Assembly (NCBI GenBank): GCA_004138175.2
Contig: RYFE02000014.1
Location: 62,001-126,000 of the forward strand
Length of the DNA stretch: 64,000 nucleotides
Direction of reading: 5' to 3'
Origin: Chloroflexales bacterium ZM16-3
Lineage (GTDB): Bacteria; Chloroflexota; Chloroflexia; Chloroflexales; Chloroflexaceae
The translations under genes were made by a program, and so were the position numbers. Positions 1 through 9,096 of this stretch are shown here, piece by piece (position 1 is the stretch's first letter; each line of letters opens with the position of its first letter). Below the pieces are notes generated by a model. It ran no database searches, was not told the origin of the DNA, and was given only the letters and a program-made list of their open reading frames with translations.

Positions 1-2
1 TC

Positions 3-320
3 GGTATGCTGCCGCCAGCGGATCGGCGCTCGCTCAACTGGCTCTACAACAAGGCAGTGCGCTGGACGCTCGTCGAGTATGCGACAAAGGCGACCTTCGA
101 GGAGAACAACCTACAACTTGGCTGGTCGTATTTTTGGATGGCGTTTCGCATCCGGCCATGGCCGACTCTCGCGCAGAATATGCTGATCACCCTCTTGCTC
201 TGCACGCTTCTCGGGGTTCGGGGCTATAAGTCGCTGGAGCAACTGAAGGCGCGGGTGAATCCGCAGACGCGTTCGCGTCTACGAAATGAGACCCATCATC
301 TACCAGTGGAGACACGATAA
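3..320 (+). CDS. C-terminal part of a probable glycosyltransferase (cut by window edge)
   Basis: The frame is open at the window start and ends at a TAA at 318-320, so only the last roughly 105 codons are present. No catalytic motif is left. The tail has the W/Y/R-rich amphipathic pattern (YFWMAFRIRPWP, then a hydrophobic stretch) that also closes the GT2 protein at 3500-4414 (CYWLSVRISPLHI), which suggests a family 2 glycosyltransferase. It ends 1 bp before the polysaccharide deacetylase start, so the two are probably co-transcribed. The family is an inference from resemblance and context. Confidence 0.5.
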   Translation, partial: GMLPPADRRSLNWLYNKAVRWTLVEYATKATFEENNLQLGWSYFWMAFRIRPWPTLAQNMLITLLLCTLLGVRGYKSLEQLKARVNPQTRSRLRNETHHLPVETR

Positions 321-321
321 T

Positions 322-1050
322 ATGGCACTGCGAAGCACTAAACAGGCCGCGACAAAGATCATCGACACCACAGGGAATCTGGTACTCAGCCCGCCCTACG
401 GCGGCTTCGGCTTCTATCACAACCACGGCCCACGCACCGAGCGCAAGGTGGCACTCACATTCGATGACGGTCCGAATAAGCCGAGTACTGAGATGCTCCT
501 CGATACACTTGGGGAGCTCGGGGTGCCTGCCACCTTCTTCTGTCTCGGTATCCAGGCCCAGTTTCACCCGGATCTGATCACACGCATTGATACCGAGGGG
601 CATGTGATTGGCAATCACTCAATGCGTCACGCCCGTAAAGACACCCTGATGCTTCGCGGTGGACAGCACATTGATGAGTGTGCCGACGTGCTGGCCCAGT
701 TGCTTGGGCGGCGCCCACGGCTCTACCGTCCGCCGTGGGGTTGGCTGACCCCTTGGGAGGGCAGTCGGCTGATCCAGCGCGGCTACGCAATCATCGGTTG
801 GGATGTTTACACGCTCGACTGGAAGCTACCCGAGGTTGATGGGCGCGTACTTGCCGATGGTATGTACCGCGATACAAAGCCAGGTTCAATCATCTTGCTC
901 CACGACTCAAACGGCATCAGGCCCGAGAGCCAGAAAGTCCAGATGACTCACGCAGTACGACACCTTGTGCCTCGCCTTCAGGCGGAAGGCTATACCTTCG
1001 TCACTGTCCCTGAGTTACTCAATATGCCTGCCTATATCCCGCTGCTATAG
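322..1050 (+). CDS. Polysaccharide deacetylase (NodB-type, CE4)
   Basis: Metal-dependent N- or O-deacetylase expected to act on an extracellular or cell-wall glycan. NodB motifs are visible in order: TFDDGP (metal-binding Asp48/Asp49), the zinc-binding pair His99 and His103 in GNHSMRH, RPPWG, GWDVYTLDW and a closing ILLHDSN. The 242 residues are close to a bare NodB domain; there is no clear signal peptide, so export is uncertain. I chose the ATG at 322, 1 bp after the upstream stop; an in-frame ATG at 286 would overlap the upstream gene by 35 bp. It sits at the head of a run of glycosyltransferases and acyltransferases, consistent with modification of a secreted polysaccharide. Confidence 0.88.
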   Translation: MALRSTKQAATKIIDTTGNLVLSPPYGGFGFYHNHGPRTERKVALTFDDGPNKPSTEMLLDTLGELGVPATFFCLGIQAQFHPDLITRIDTEGHVIGNHSMRHARKDTLMLRGGQHIDECADVLAQLLGRRPRLYRPPWGWLTPWEGSRLIQRGYAIIGWDVYTLDWKLPEVDGRVLADGMYRDTKPGSIILLHDSNGIRPESQKVQMTHAVRHLVPRLQAEGYTFVTVPELLNMPAYIPLL

Positions 1051-1221
1051 TGCTTCGTTCGGCCCTGTCCGATGGGGCGGGAGAGAATTCTTCGCTGGGA
1101 GGGATGAGCCCTCCCAGCGCCTCTCCCAACGCGGCAATTGAGGCAGCCCTCAATGGCATCTTTCCTCCCCTCTTACGTTCAGTACAACGAGAGCTTCTGA
1201 GGGATATCAGGAAGAGGATCC

Positions 1222-2391
1222 ATGAAAATCGTTCATTTTCTTAATAGCAGTGGTCACGCGGGCGATGCTCAGGTTGCGCTGCTTGTGGCAAAACAGCAAC
1301 GTATTATTGGGCATGACGCACGAATTATTATTGAGCAAAGCCGTAATTCGGCATTGTTCCTTGCGCGAGCTAGGTCTGAGGGAGTTCCTGCGCTAGAGGC
1401 CTCGGCCTTAAGCTACGATGTTGACTCTCCCACGCCCAAACGCGCGCTGGAGTTTTGGAAGGTGCTCATAAAATACCCGAATGTAATCTTACATATGCAC
1501 ACTGGAAGGCCGCTCGTGCGGACGGCTGACGTGCTGGCTGCGCGTATGCTGCCGCTAAAGGCGCGTGTGGCAACCGTCCACGCGCCGTCTGACTGGTCAA
1601 CCTATGATGACCCTGAGGGCCGAAAAAAGACTTGGCGGCGCGCCTCAGTCGGGCTAGATCTTGTGCTTTGCCCAAGTTCCTATTCCCGGAAGTTGCAACT
1701 GGAGGCGGGGTTGCCGCCTGCAAAAGTTCGTGTACAGCCCAACCCGGTCGATATAGAGCAGATCAAAAAGGGAGATCGAGGCGCGACACGTCAGCAACTC
1801 GGGCTCTCTGAGAGCGATCTTCTTGTCCTCTTTCTGGCTCGGCTTGATGATGACAAGAACCCTGTCGACGCGATACACGGCTTTAGCGCAATTACTAGTA
1901 AGTTCCCCAATGCGATCCTGGCCCTAGCTGGCTCGGGGAACCAGGAGAGCGCATGCCTACGCGCTGTCGAAGAGTTACACCTAACGCAAAAGGTTCGCTT
2001 ACTTGGCTATCGGACTGATACGGCTAACCTGTTGCAAGCGGCGGATATCTATCTCTTACCCACAAAGTGGGAAAACCTGAGCATGTCGCTGTTAGAGGCG
2101 ATGGCGGCAAGCCTACCTATTATCACAACACCCGTTGGCGGAAATCTAGAACTTGTTCAGGCAGAGGAAACGGCGCTATTTACCAGGGTTGGTGATACCG
2201 CTAGTATATCTGGTGCCCTAGATCGTCTTCTTGGCGACAAAGATCTGCGACATAGTTTGGGTAAGCGAGCCTATGAGGCTGCTCAGCGCTTTAGCTTGCC
2301 GACCATTGCCCATCAGCATATTGCACTTTACCAGAGCATTATACCCACATCGCCGATTAAGCCAGGAATGCAGAAAACGGACTATAATTAA
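1222..2391 (+). CDS. Glycosyltransferase family 4 (GT-B fold)
   Basis: Retaining nucleotide-sugar glycosyltransferase, 389 residues, cytosolic. The N-terminal half begins MKIVHFLNSSGHAG, a glycine-rich acceptor-side loop; the C-terminal half carries LVLFLARLDDDKNP and the donor-binding segment SMSLLEAMAASLPIITTPVGG-like, with the Glu of the EX7E pattern. An AGGAAGAGG ribosome binding site lies just upstream of the ATG at 1222. The 170 bp gap before it (1051-1221) holds a weak small ORF that I do not call. Sugar donor and acceptor cannot be told from the sequence; the locus context suggests exopolysaccharide or capsule. Confidence 0.85.
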   Translation: MKIVHFLNSSGHAGDAQVALLVAKQQRIIGHDARIIIEQSRNSALFLARARSEGVPALEASALSYDVDSPTPKRALEFWKVLIKYPNVILHMHTGRPLVRTADVLAARMLPLKARVATVHAPSDWSTYDDPEGRKKTWRRASVGLDLVLCPSSYSRKLQLEAGLPPAKVRVQPNPVDIEQIKKGDRGATRQQLGLSESDLLVLFLARLDDDKNPVDAIHGFSAITSKFPNAILALAGSGNQESACLRAVEELHLTQKVRLLGYRTDTANLLQAADIYLLPTKWENLSMSLLEAMAASLPIITTPVGGNLELVQAEETALFTRVGDTASISGALDRLLGDKDLRHSLGKRAYEAAQRFSLPTIAHQHIALYQSIIPTSPIKPGMQKTDYN

Positions 2392-2505
2392 TATTAAATA
2401 AAATATAATCGCTTTCGGTGTTTACTATTGCGTCACACACAACCATCATGTAAGCATATTGGCTATCACCACATTAGCCTGAACGAGTTATCCAGGGGAA
2501 GAACT

Positions 2506-3447
2506 ATGGCTTCGCATCCCAATATCTCGGCTATCGTTTGCACACGAAACCGTGGCGCAAGTGCTGTAATGGCGGTTGAGACTATTCTGGCCAACACGTA
2601 TCCGAGCTTTGAGCTCATCTTAATTGATCAGAGCACAAACTGCGACACAGAGCAGTCCGTCGCTGGGTTTCGCAGCGATCCGCGGTTTCAGTATGTGCGG
2701 ACGACGACGAACGGCCTCGGGCGGGCAAGAAATATTGGGCTGCGCATGGCGCGGGCACCACTGGTCGCCTTCACCGACGATGACTGTACTGTGCCGACCG
2801 ACTGGCTGCAGATCACAGCCGATATCCTTGAACGTGAAACACGGGTGACCGTGCTCTTCTGCAATGTGCTGCCTGGTGAGCACGATGCGGATGCTGGCTT
2901 CATCCCGTACTATCTGCGTGCTGACCGCAAGCTGGTGCAGAGCTTTTGGGATAAGTGTCAGGCCCGCGGGATTGGCGCGGGGATTGCGGTGCGCCGCGAT
3001 CCCATCTTGAAAATTGGCGGCTTTGACGAGGAGCTCGGCGCGGGTGGTTTCTTCCCATCGGCCGAGGATGCGGATATTGCCGTGCGTGCGATCGCCCATG
3101 GGCAGTGGGTCTATGAGACTGACGAGGTGGCGGTTGTTCACTATGGCTTCCGCACCTGGCGCGAGGGGCGTGAATTAGCAAAGCGTGACTGGCTTGGCCT
3201 CGGGGCGGCCTATGTTAAGCCGCTTAAGGCTGGCAAGTGGGGCGCGCTGATCATTGTGCTCTACGAGTTGCTGGTGCCCTGCCTGATTGAGCCGCTCTCG
3301 CCGTTGCTGCGGTTCCGTCGTCCGCGTGGGCTGGGGAGAATGGTCGCCTTCGTTCGTGGTCTTGTCGCAGGCATGCGTCAGCCCATCGACCACGAACAGA
3401 TAGTCTACCGCATTGAGCGAGAGTCGCCGGTGCCGGCGAAAGCCTGA
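2506..3447 (+). CDS. Glycosyltransferase family 2
   Basis: Inverting GT-A glycosyltransferase of about 313 residues. The start is set at ATG 2506, which follows an AGGGGAAG ribosome binding site and begins the fold at MASHPNISAIVCTRNRG; a longer frame from 2428 has no good site. The nucleotide-binding strand ISAIVCTRNR, the DxD-type segment FTDDDCTVPTDW and a later GAGGFFPSAEDADI, the usual acceptor-side acidic ED motif, are all visible. The C-terminal part has hydrophobic helices that could lie on the membrane. Substrate unknown; a surface-glycan role is inferred from the neighbours. Confidence 0.85.
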   Translation: MASHPNISAIVCTRNRGASAVMAVETILANTYPSFELILIDQSTNCDTEQSVAGFRSDPRFQYVRTTTNGLGRARNIGLRMARAPLVAFTDDDCTVPTDWLQITADILERETRVTVLFCNVLPGEHDADAGFIPYYLRADRKLVQSFWDKCQARGIGAGIAVRRDPILKIGGFDEELGAGGFFPSAEDADIAVRAIAHGQWVYETDEVAVVHYGFRTWREGRELAKRDWLGLGAAYVKPLKAGKWGALIIVLYELLVPCLIEPLSPLLRFRRPRGLGRMVAFVRGLVAGMRQPIDHEQIVYRIERESPVPAKA

Positions 3448-3499
3448 TTGTAGGCTCAGCGAGGCAGAAGATCTTCATCACGTGTGCGAGACATAGTCT

Positions 3500-4414
3500 A
3501 TGCCGCTTGTCTCTGTCATTATCCCCACCTATAACCGCCCTGTTCTTGTGCTACAGGCGATTAAGAGCGTCCTGGCAAGTTGTAGCGACGTTCTTCAGGC
3601 TGAAATTATTGTTGTTGACGATGACTCGACCGATCAGACTGCCTCTGTCGTCCAGTCATACCCGATCAAGTATGTGCGCGGCCCGGCGAGCGGCGTCTCA
3701 TCTGCACGAAATACCGGCATCAGAGAGGCTACAGGGGCATACATCACCTTCCTCGATGATGATGACACATGGCCAGTAAACAACCTTGTGCGCCAGATTC
3801 GACTCTTGGAGGAGAACCCCCAGTTTGGCGCAGTATGCTCACAGGTGGTGCTGACCGACGAGAAAGGGACGATCACCTCGCCGCCCTACCCTAACCCGCC
3901 CTTTACCTCCGGCTGGATGTTCAGCGACTTCCTGCGCTATATTCCGCAGGTAGGGTCGCTCCTGGTTCGTCACGAGGTTGCAGTAGCCGTAGGCGACTTC
4001 GATCCCAAGCTTCAGGGGGGTGAGGATTGGGACTGGGCGCTACGCCTCGCACGGATCTGCCAGATTGGCTTTATCCCTGAAGTGGTGCTGCTCTGGCGTA
4101 TGCACAATACAGCGCGGGTCGATGGTGTAGGAAATCGGCGGGTTGAGGACATCACATGGCGTCGTTACACCGATGTCATGGATGTCGCACGTCGCCACAG
4201 TACGGTCGGCCCATCGCTGAGTTGGCTGGCGAAACAGCGTATTTTACTCAAGCAAAAAGGCCATTATATTCCGCTCTTTACGCAGTATGCGCTTGAGTAT
4301 GCGCGTAAGGGCAAGATCAAACAGGCGGCGTACTGCTACTGGCTGTCCGTCAGGATCTCTCCGCTGCATATCGTAAGCCACGCGGCGAAAACACTTGTGC
4401 GGCGGATACGATAG
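3500..4414 (+). CDS. Glycosyltransferase family 2
   Basis: 304-residue GT-A glycosyltransferase. It starts with the classical VSVIIPTYNRP strand-loop, then VVDDDSTDQT, SARNTGIREA, the DxD-type metal site FLDDDDTWP and the downstream GGEDWDW acceptor motif. The C-terminal 60 residues form an amphipathic tail (YWLSVRISPLHI) resembling the fragment at the left edge of the window. A 265 bp gap (4415-4679) follows, in which I see neither a gene nor a strong hairpin. Sugar specificity cannot be assigned. Confidence 0.88.
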   Translation: MPLVSVIIPTYNRPVLVLQAIKSVLASCSDVLQAEIIVVDDDSTDQTASVVQSYPIKYVRGPASGVSSARNTGIREATGAYITFLDDDDTWPVNNLVRQIRLLEENPQFGAVCSQVVLTDEKGTITSPPYPNPPFTSGWMFSDFLRYIPQVGSLLVRHEVAVAVGDFDPKLQGGEDWDWALRLARICQIGFIPEVVLLWRMHNTARVDGVGNRRVEDITWRRYTDVMDVARRHSTVGPSLSWLAKQRILLKQKGHYIPLFTQYALEYARKGKIKQAAYCYWLSVRISPLHIVSHAAKTLVRRIR

Positions 4415-4679
4415 CCCTTTCTAGCGTTCGCATTGTAGTGCATCCTCTAGGCATCCCAACACACATCCCTGTTGTCTGGCCAAAGGGTAACGGCATCCCT
4501 GTGACTTGGCAAGGGGGATTTGCTGTATCTATAGCGTCGGGCGGTGATTTTGAGTCACCTAGATTGCGGTAAAGATGTGATCATGGCTCAACACGTCCTT
4601 TTTTCGCAAAGGGTAGCTTCTGGTTCGCACTGCGGAGTACTATAGGGGCATCAATTGCACACAAGATGGAGTCGGAGAC

Positions 4680-5288
4680 ATGAGCAAAGTACTAGGGCAG
4701 AGCGTACAGGAGCTGGAAAGGTCTGCACAGCAGCCGCAATCGAGCCAGCACCGCTCACTTAGTGGGCTCTGGAACGACGGATGGGCTGTTCTGCGGGCAC
4801 GCTGGTACTTTCGCAAAGCCACCCACGTGGGCGTGCGAGCTCGGCTCTGGGGACGCGCATCGGTACAAAACTACGGGAAGATGATCATTGGGAACCGGGC
4901 GCGTCTGGTCGCGACGATCGCCCCGATAGAGATGTTTGCTGGGGGAGATGGCACGCTTGAGATTGGCGAGGGCAGCTTTATTAACTACGGATGCTCAATC
5001 GCGGCTAGCCAGCTCGTGCGGATCGGCCCACGCTGCAACATCGGCACCTATGTGATTATGATGGATAACGATTTCCACCGGATTGAGCCTGAGCGCCGCA
5101 ATGAGATGCCACCTTCAGCGCCGATCATCCTGGAGGAGAATGTCTGGCTAGGGGCCAGAGTGACTGTGCTGCGCGGGGTGACGATTGGAGCTGGTAGCGT
5201 GATCGGGGCCGGCAGTGTTGTCACCAAAGATATTCCCCCACGCTCGCTAGCAGTCGGGCTTCCCGCTAAGGTGATTCGACAGCTGTGA
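4680..5288 (+). CDS. Hexapeptide-repeat acyltransferase (LbH, Maa/WcaF-like)
   Basis: 202-residue left-handed beta-helix protein, probably an O-acetyltransferase using acetyl-CoA on a sugar or lipid-linked glycan. Imperfect hexapeptides run from about residue 60 (IGNRARLVA, IGEGSFINYG, IGPRCNIGTYV) to a strong C-terminal set (LEENVWLGARVTVLRGVTIGAG, given here in part), ending GLPAKVIRQL. The catalytic-type His lies in NDFHRIE at about residue 130. Helical residues 1-50 are unlike the repeats. Context with glycosyltransferases on both sides supports decoration of the polysaccharide. Confidence 0.8.
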   Translation: MSKVLGQSVQELERSAQQPQSSQHRSLSGLWNDGWAVLRARWYFRKATHVGVRARLWGRASVQNYGKMIIGNRARLVATIAPIEMFAGGDGTLEIGEGSFINYGCSIAASQLVRIGPRCNIGTYVIMMDNDFHRIEPERRNEMPPSAPIILEENVWLGARVTVLRGVTIGAGSVIGAGSVVTKDIPPRSLAVGLPAKVIRQL

Positions 5289-5333
5289 CCGCACACCAAA
5301 AAAAATCGTCGATTTCTAGTTCGCGAGGTTCCA

Positions 5334-6338
5334 ATGACCAGGGTCAGCATCGTCATCCCAACCTACAACCGCCTCACTCGTCTCAAGCAGGTGATCGCTG
5401 CGGTAGAGCGACAGACCTACCCGCTAGAGGACATTGAGGTGATCGTCGTCTCAGACGGCTCGACCGACGGGACAAATGAGTATCTCGCGACGATCCAGAC
5501 GTCGCTGAACCTACGGTTTGTGCCGCAGGAAAATGCCGGGCCAGCCGCCGCGCGCAACAACGGTTTTCGGAACGCAGGCAGCGAGTATGTCCTCTTCATC
5601 GACGACGATGTTGTCCCCAGCCCGCAACTTGTCGCTGAGCATATGAGGCAGCATGTTGCACGTCCCAACCTGGTTGTGCTGGGGCCAATGCTCAATCCGC
5701 CTGACTTTACACACGAACCGTGGGTCGCATGGGAGCAGGCGATGTTGGGAAAGCAGTACACTGCCATGTCTCACGGTAACTGGACGGCGACCGCGCGGCA
5801 GTTTTACACTGGGAACACCTCGCTGCCACGCCAGGTGCTGATTAGCTCAGGCGGCTTTGACGAGCGCTTCCGGCGGGCCGAGGATATTGAGCTTGCATAC
5901 CGAATCGAGAAGCTGGGCGTGGAGTTCTGCTTTACGATGGATGCAGTAGGCTATCATTATGCGGAGCGCAGCTTTGTCTCGTGGCTCCAGATCCCCTACA
6001 CCTACGGCAGATATGAGATCGTCTTCAGCCGTGAGGTGCAGCATCAGCTGCTCGACTTCGTCCAGGAGCAGTTCGAGACACGTAACTGGCTCACTCGGAT
6101 GGTCGTCGGTGTATGCCTTGACAGGCCAAAGATCAGCGGCGCGGTGCAGGCCATTGCGAAACGGATCGCCGACATAAGCTACAGAGGCGGCGCACGTGGT
6201 CGGCAGATCGCCCAGGCTGCCTACAGCGCGATCTTCAACTTGCGCTACTACCAGGGTGTCTCCGATGAGCTTGGTGGTCGTAAAGCCTTTTTCGGCAGCA
6301 CGAAGGTTCGTACGCTCAGCAAGCCTGCTTCGTCATAG
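5334..6338 (+). CDS. Glycosyltransferase family 2
   Basis: 334-residue GT-A enzyme starting at ATG 5334 after a GAGGTTCCA site. Motifs in order: VSIVIPTYNRLTRL, VVSDGSTDGT, AARNNGFRNAG, the DxD-type FIDDDVVPSPQ, and GGFDERFRRAEDIELAYR with the acidic acceptor-side residues. The C-terminal third contains a WLQIPYTYGR segment and basic helices. It lies between two acyltransferase genes with short gaps, as expected for a co-transcribed glycan locus. The donor sugar is not assignable. Confidence 0.87.
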   Translation: MTRVSIVIPTYNRLTRLKQVIAAVERQTYPLEDIEVIVVSDGSTDGTNEYLATIQTSLNLRFVPQENAGPAAARNNGFRNAGSEYVLFIDDDVVPSPQLVAEHMRQHVARPNLVVLGPMLNPPDFTHEPWVAWEQAMLGKQYTAMSHGNWTATARQFYTGNTSLPRQVLISSGGFDERFRRAEDIELAYRIEKLGVEFCFTMDAVGYHYAERSFVSWLQIPYTYGRYEIVFSREVQHQLLDFVQEQFETRNWLTRMVVGVCLDRPKISGAVQAIAKRIADISYRGGARGRQIAQAAYSAIFNLRYYQGVSDELGGRKAFFGSTKVRTLSKPASS

Positions 6339-6359
6339 GCGCGGATACCGGGAGGAGCT

Positions 6360-6911
6360 ATGTTTGAGCTGTTTAAGCAGGACGTCCGCCGCTGGATCGT
6401 GCCAAGCCAGATCAACGACGATGCCCCGGTGAGCCTGGGGCTTATTGTTAAGCTGCTCTTCCGCCATATGCCGCTGCGCGCGATGGCCTGGTTTCGCTTT
6501 GGGTGCTGGTGTAAGCAGCAGCGCATCCCCTACTTCCCCGGATTCGCGCAGCGCCAGATCTATAGCCGCTACGGGCTAGAGATTCTGGTGGGGGCAGATA
6601 TCGGCGGCGGGCTGTATGTCGCCCACCCGGTGGGCGTGGTCATCTCGCCCGAGCGCATTGGTCGTAACTGTAGTATTATCGCGGCGGTGACGATCGGGAT
6701 GCGCAACACCTGGGATTTTCCCGATATCGGCGATAATGTTTTTATTGGCGCGGGCGCACGGGTGCTTGGTGAGATTAAGATCGGCGACGGGGCGGTGATC
6801 GGCGCAAACGCGGTGGTGATCAGCGATGTGCCCAGCGGAGCAACCGCTGTGGGTGTCCCGGCGCGGATTACGCGGATTAAGGGTGTTCCCGTAGAGCCGA
6901 TCAGTGCCTGA
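6360..6911 (+). CDS. Serine acetyltransferase-like hexapeptide acyltransferase
   Basis: 183 residues, CysE-related left-handed beta-helix. The N-terminal helical part (about 1-70) is short compared with CysE. The repeat coil includes GADIGGGLYVAHPVGVVI, containing the active-site-type His, then GRNCSIIAAVTIG, IGDNVFIGAGARVLG and IGDGAVIGANAVVI. Such short CysE-like proteins in glycan loci usually acetylate sugars rather than serine, so I do not assign cysE. An AGGAGC ribosome binding site precedes the ATG; the next gene starts 15 bp after the stop. Confidence 0.8.
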   Translation: MFELFKQDVRRWIVPSQINDDAPVSLGLIVKLLFRHMPLRAMAWFRFGCWCKQQRIPYFPGFAQRQIYSRYGLEILVGADIGGGLYVAHPVGVVISPERIGRNCSIIAAVTIGMRNTWDFPDIGDNVFIGAGARVLGEIKIGDGAVIGANAVVISDVPSGATAVGVPARITRIKGVPVEPISA

Positions 6912-6926
6912 TGCTAGAGGAAGCAT

Positions 6927-8003
6927 ATGCTGCGCGCATTATTTTTGATGGAGCAGCATATTGGACACCAGACTTATTATGAGAATCTGCGCCGCTTTAC
7001 TGTGCAGGAGCCGGATCTACACTGTATCTGGGTTCCTATCACGTATAAGCACGGCAGTCGGTTGCTTGATCTCGCTCCCGGCCTCTCAAGCCACATGCGC
7101 GGCACACTCCAGGGAGCGATCCAGGTGCGCCATGCCCTCTCTAGCGAAGACTACGACGTCGCCTTCTTTAACACGCAGGTTCCGGCGGCGCTGGCTGACA
7201 GTCGGCTGTGGCAGCGGCCCTTTGTGATCGCCACCGATATTACGCCGATTCAGTATGACGTAATGGCGTCTAAATATGGGCATGTTCCAGATCAGATTGG
7301 GCCAGTGGCCAATTACAAGCACCGTGTGAATGTGGCGGCGCTGCGTGGTGCCGCCCGCGTGCTGCCCTGGTCGAAGTGGGCGCGAGACTCGCTTGTTAGC
7401 GACTATGGGGTGGCAGCGGATCGGGTCGACATTGTGCCGCCGGGTGTTGATCTTGGCCTGTGGCGAGCAGTGCGGCGCAGACCTGAGGGGCCTCTACGCA
7501 TTCTTTTTGTGGGCGGAGACTTTGAGCGGAAGGGCGGGGCTACGCTTCTCGCTGCTTTCCGCTCGCTGCCTTCTGGCATGGCTGAGTTGCACCTCGTGAC
7601 GCGTGCGACGATCTCATCTGAGGAAGGCGTGTACTTGTACAACGCAATGCGCCCAAACAGCCCGGAGCTGATCGCGCTCTACCATGCATCGCATGTGTTT
7701 GTGCTGCCGACTGATGCTGAGGCGTTTGGGATAGCGGCGATTGAGGCGAGCGCGGCGGGGCTCGCCCTGATCACAACCGCCGTCGGTGGGCTACGTGATG
7801 TTGTTAGCGATGGGCGAACTGGCTTCTTCATTCCCCCGCGAGACCCGGAGACGCTTGGCGAGCGGCTGCGCACGCTTGCGGGCAACCCTTCGCTGCGCGA
7901 AATGATGGGGCGGGCGGCGAGGGCGAGGGCGGAGCAACTCTTCAGCGCTCAGCGTAACGCTGCCCGTGTGATTGCGCATCTGCGGGATGTTGCTCGAATA
8001 TAG
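6927..8003 (+). CDS. Glycosyltransferase family 4 (GT-B fold)
   Basis: 358-residue retaining glycosyltransferase and the last gene of the plus-strand glycan locus. The C-terminal donor domain shows ILFVGGDFERKGG (phosphate-binding loop), HVFVLPTDAEAFGIAAIEA with the EX7E glutamates, and GLALITTAVGG. The N-terminal domain has the HQTYYENL and ATDITPIQYD segments seen in some GT4 enzymes that act on membrane-linked acceptors. It is followed by a palindrome-rich gap holding possible terminators. Confidence 0.85.
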   Translation: MLRALFLMEQHIGHQTYYENLRRFTVQEPDLHCIWVPITYKHGSRLLDLAPGLSSHMRGTLQGAIQVRHALSSEDYDVAFFNTQVPAALADSRLWQRPFVIATDITPIQYDVMASKYGHVPDQIGPVANYKHRVNVAALRGAARVLPWSKWARDSLVSDYGVAADRVDIVPPGVDLGLWRAVRRRPEGPLRILFVGGDFERKGGATLLAAFRSLPSGMAELHLVTRATISSEEGVYLYNAMRPNSPELIALYHASHVFVLPTDAEAFGIAAIEASAAGLALITTAVGGLRDVVSDGRTGFFIPPRDPETLGERLRTLAGNPSLREMMGRAARARAEQLFSAQRNAARVIAHLRDVARI

Positions 8004-8032
8004 GGTGTGGGGCGATCTAGGTGCAGTTTTTT

Positions 8033-8175
8033 GAGGGGGGGGCGCGATGATCGCGCCCCCCCTCTTTAGCGCATTCTAGTGAGCAAAAACCTGAATCAAC
8101 CCCTCGCCGAAGCGTGGTTTTGAGGTTATCATAACCTCCATGGGGCGCGATCATCGCGCCCCCCCTGTTTAGCCC
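8033..8175 (+). repeat. Pair of near-identical GC-rich palindromes, possible terminators
   Basis: Two copies of the same hairpin, about 105 bp apart, lie between the glycan locus and parA. Copy 1 (about 8034-8062) and copy 2 (8142-8166) both have the core GGGGCGCGAT/ATCGCGCCCC and are both followed by CCCCCTNTTTAGC. Between them 8122-8138 is a third perfect small palindrome (arms GAGGTTAT/ATAACCTC). They could end transcription of the glycan genes or be repeat elements. The stretch 8176-8283 holds AT-rich sequence with a TACAAT-like box near 8257 that may be the parA promoter. Confidence 0.6.
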
Positions 8176-8283
8176 TTCAGAATGCCGAGAATCGCAGATC
8201 AAGCTCGAGCTAGGCGGCGATATGGGGTTTATTATGGTATTATTATGGTGCGAACAATACAATCTTAGCTGAAGGACTCCTTC

Positions 8284-9096
8284 ATGCATGTCTACGCCGT
8301 AGCGCTGGAGAAGGGCGGCTGTGGCAAGACTGCCCTGGCGGTCAATCTCTCCGCCGCTTTCCGCAGCCTCGGCCTTGATGTGTTGCTGGTCGATCTCGAC
8401 TCGCAGGCGAGCGCTTCACACTGGCTCGGCATCGATACGGAGCAGGTTTCTGCTACCGACAGCGTGCTCGGTGTGATCAGCGATGGCATCAAAGACCGGG
8501 CGAATCCCGATTCGGTCTTGAGCCGGGTGATTGCTACCGAAGAGGGCATCCACCTGTTACCGGCCCACGACCTCATGGCGGGCCTGCCCGCACAGCTCGC
8601 GGCCGCGCCGATGAGCGGGCTCTTCTTGCTCCAGCAGATCTTCGCCGATCTCGGGCGATCTTCGTCCTCCTTCGATGTGGTGGTGCTCGATCTTCCCCCG
8701 GCGCGCGGCCCAGTGCTAGCGATGGCCCTCGCCGCTGCGACGCGCTGTCTGGTGCCGGTGCAGCCCGAGGATCTAGTGGTGCGCGCGGTGCATGCGCTTA
8801 TGACCTCGGTGCAGCAGATCCGCTCGCGTGGCGTGAATGCCGATCTGCAAGTGAGCATGGTGCGCAACCGCTACGCCCCGCGCAGCAATGCCGATAAGAT
8901 CCTCGACCAGATGCTGCGCGATGACTATGGTGAGCTGCTGCTGCGGACGATTGTTCCGATCCGCGCGCCGCTGCGTGACTCCGCGCTGCTTCAGCAGAGT
9001 GTGTTTCGCTACAGCGGGCCGGACGTCTCTGAGGTGCGGTCGCTGTTTACTCAGCTCGTCGATGAGCTCGCTACGCTGGATGGGGCGCGGCCATGA
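8284..9096 (+). CDS. ParA/MinD-type deviant Walker ATPase
   Basis: 270-residue P-loop ATPase of the ParA/Soj family, which forms nucleotide-dependent dimers on DNA to move cargo. The deviant Walker A is EKGGCGKTALAVNL with signature Lys10 and P-loop Lys15; Walker A' is LLVDLDSQASAS and Walker B is VVLDLPPARG. It overlaps the ParB-like gene by 4 bp (ATGA), so the two are translationally coupled. Length suits a chromosomal Soj-like or orphan ParA without an N-terminal helix-turn-helix. Whether it moves chromosome, plasmid-derived DNA or another cargo is unknown. Confidence 0.85.
   Translation: MHVYAVALEKGGCGKTALAVNLSAAFRSLGLDVLLVDLDSQASASHWLGIDTEQVSATDSVLGVISDGIKDRANPDSVLSRVIATEEGIHLLPAHDLMAGLPAQLAAAPMSGLFLLQQIFADLGRSSSSFDVVVLDLPPARGPVLAMALAAATRCLVPVQPEDLVVRAVHALMTSVQQIRSRGVNADLQVSMVRNRYAPRSNADKILDQMLRDDYGELLLRTIVPIRAPLRDSALLQQSVFRYSGPDVSEVRSLFTQLVDELATLDGARP

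Noticed and set aside
1050-1244. 64-codon frame between the deacetylase and the GT4 gene
   Set aside because: Overlaps the GT4 start, lacks any recognisable motif and has a composition of spacer sequence.
8219-8283. Strong promoter for parA
   Set aside because: Only a TACAAT-like box is seen; no -35 at correct spacing, so it is mentioned but not called.
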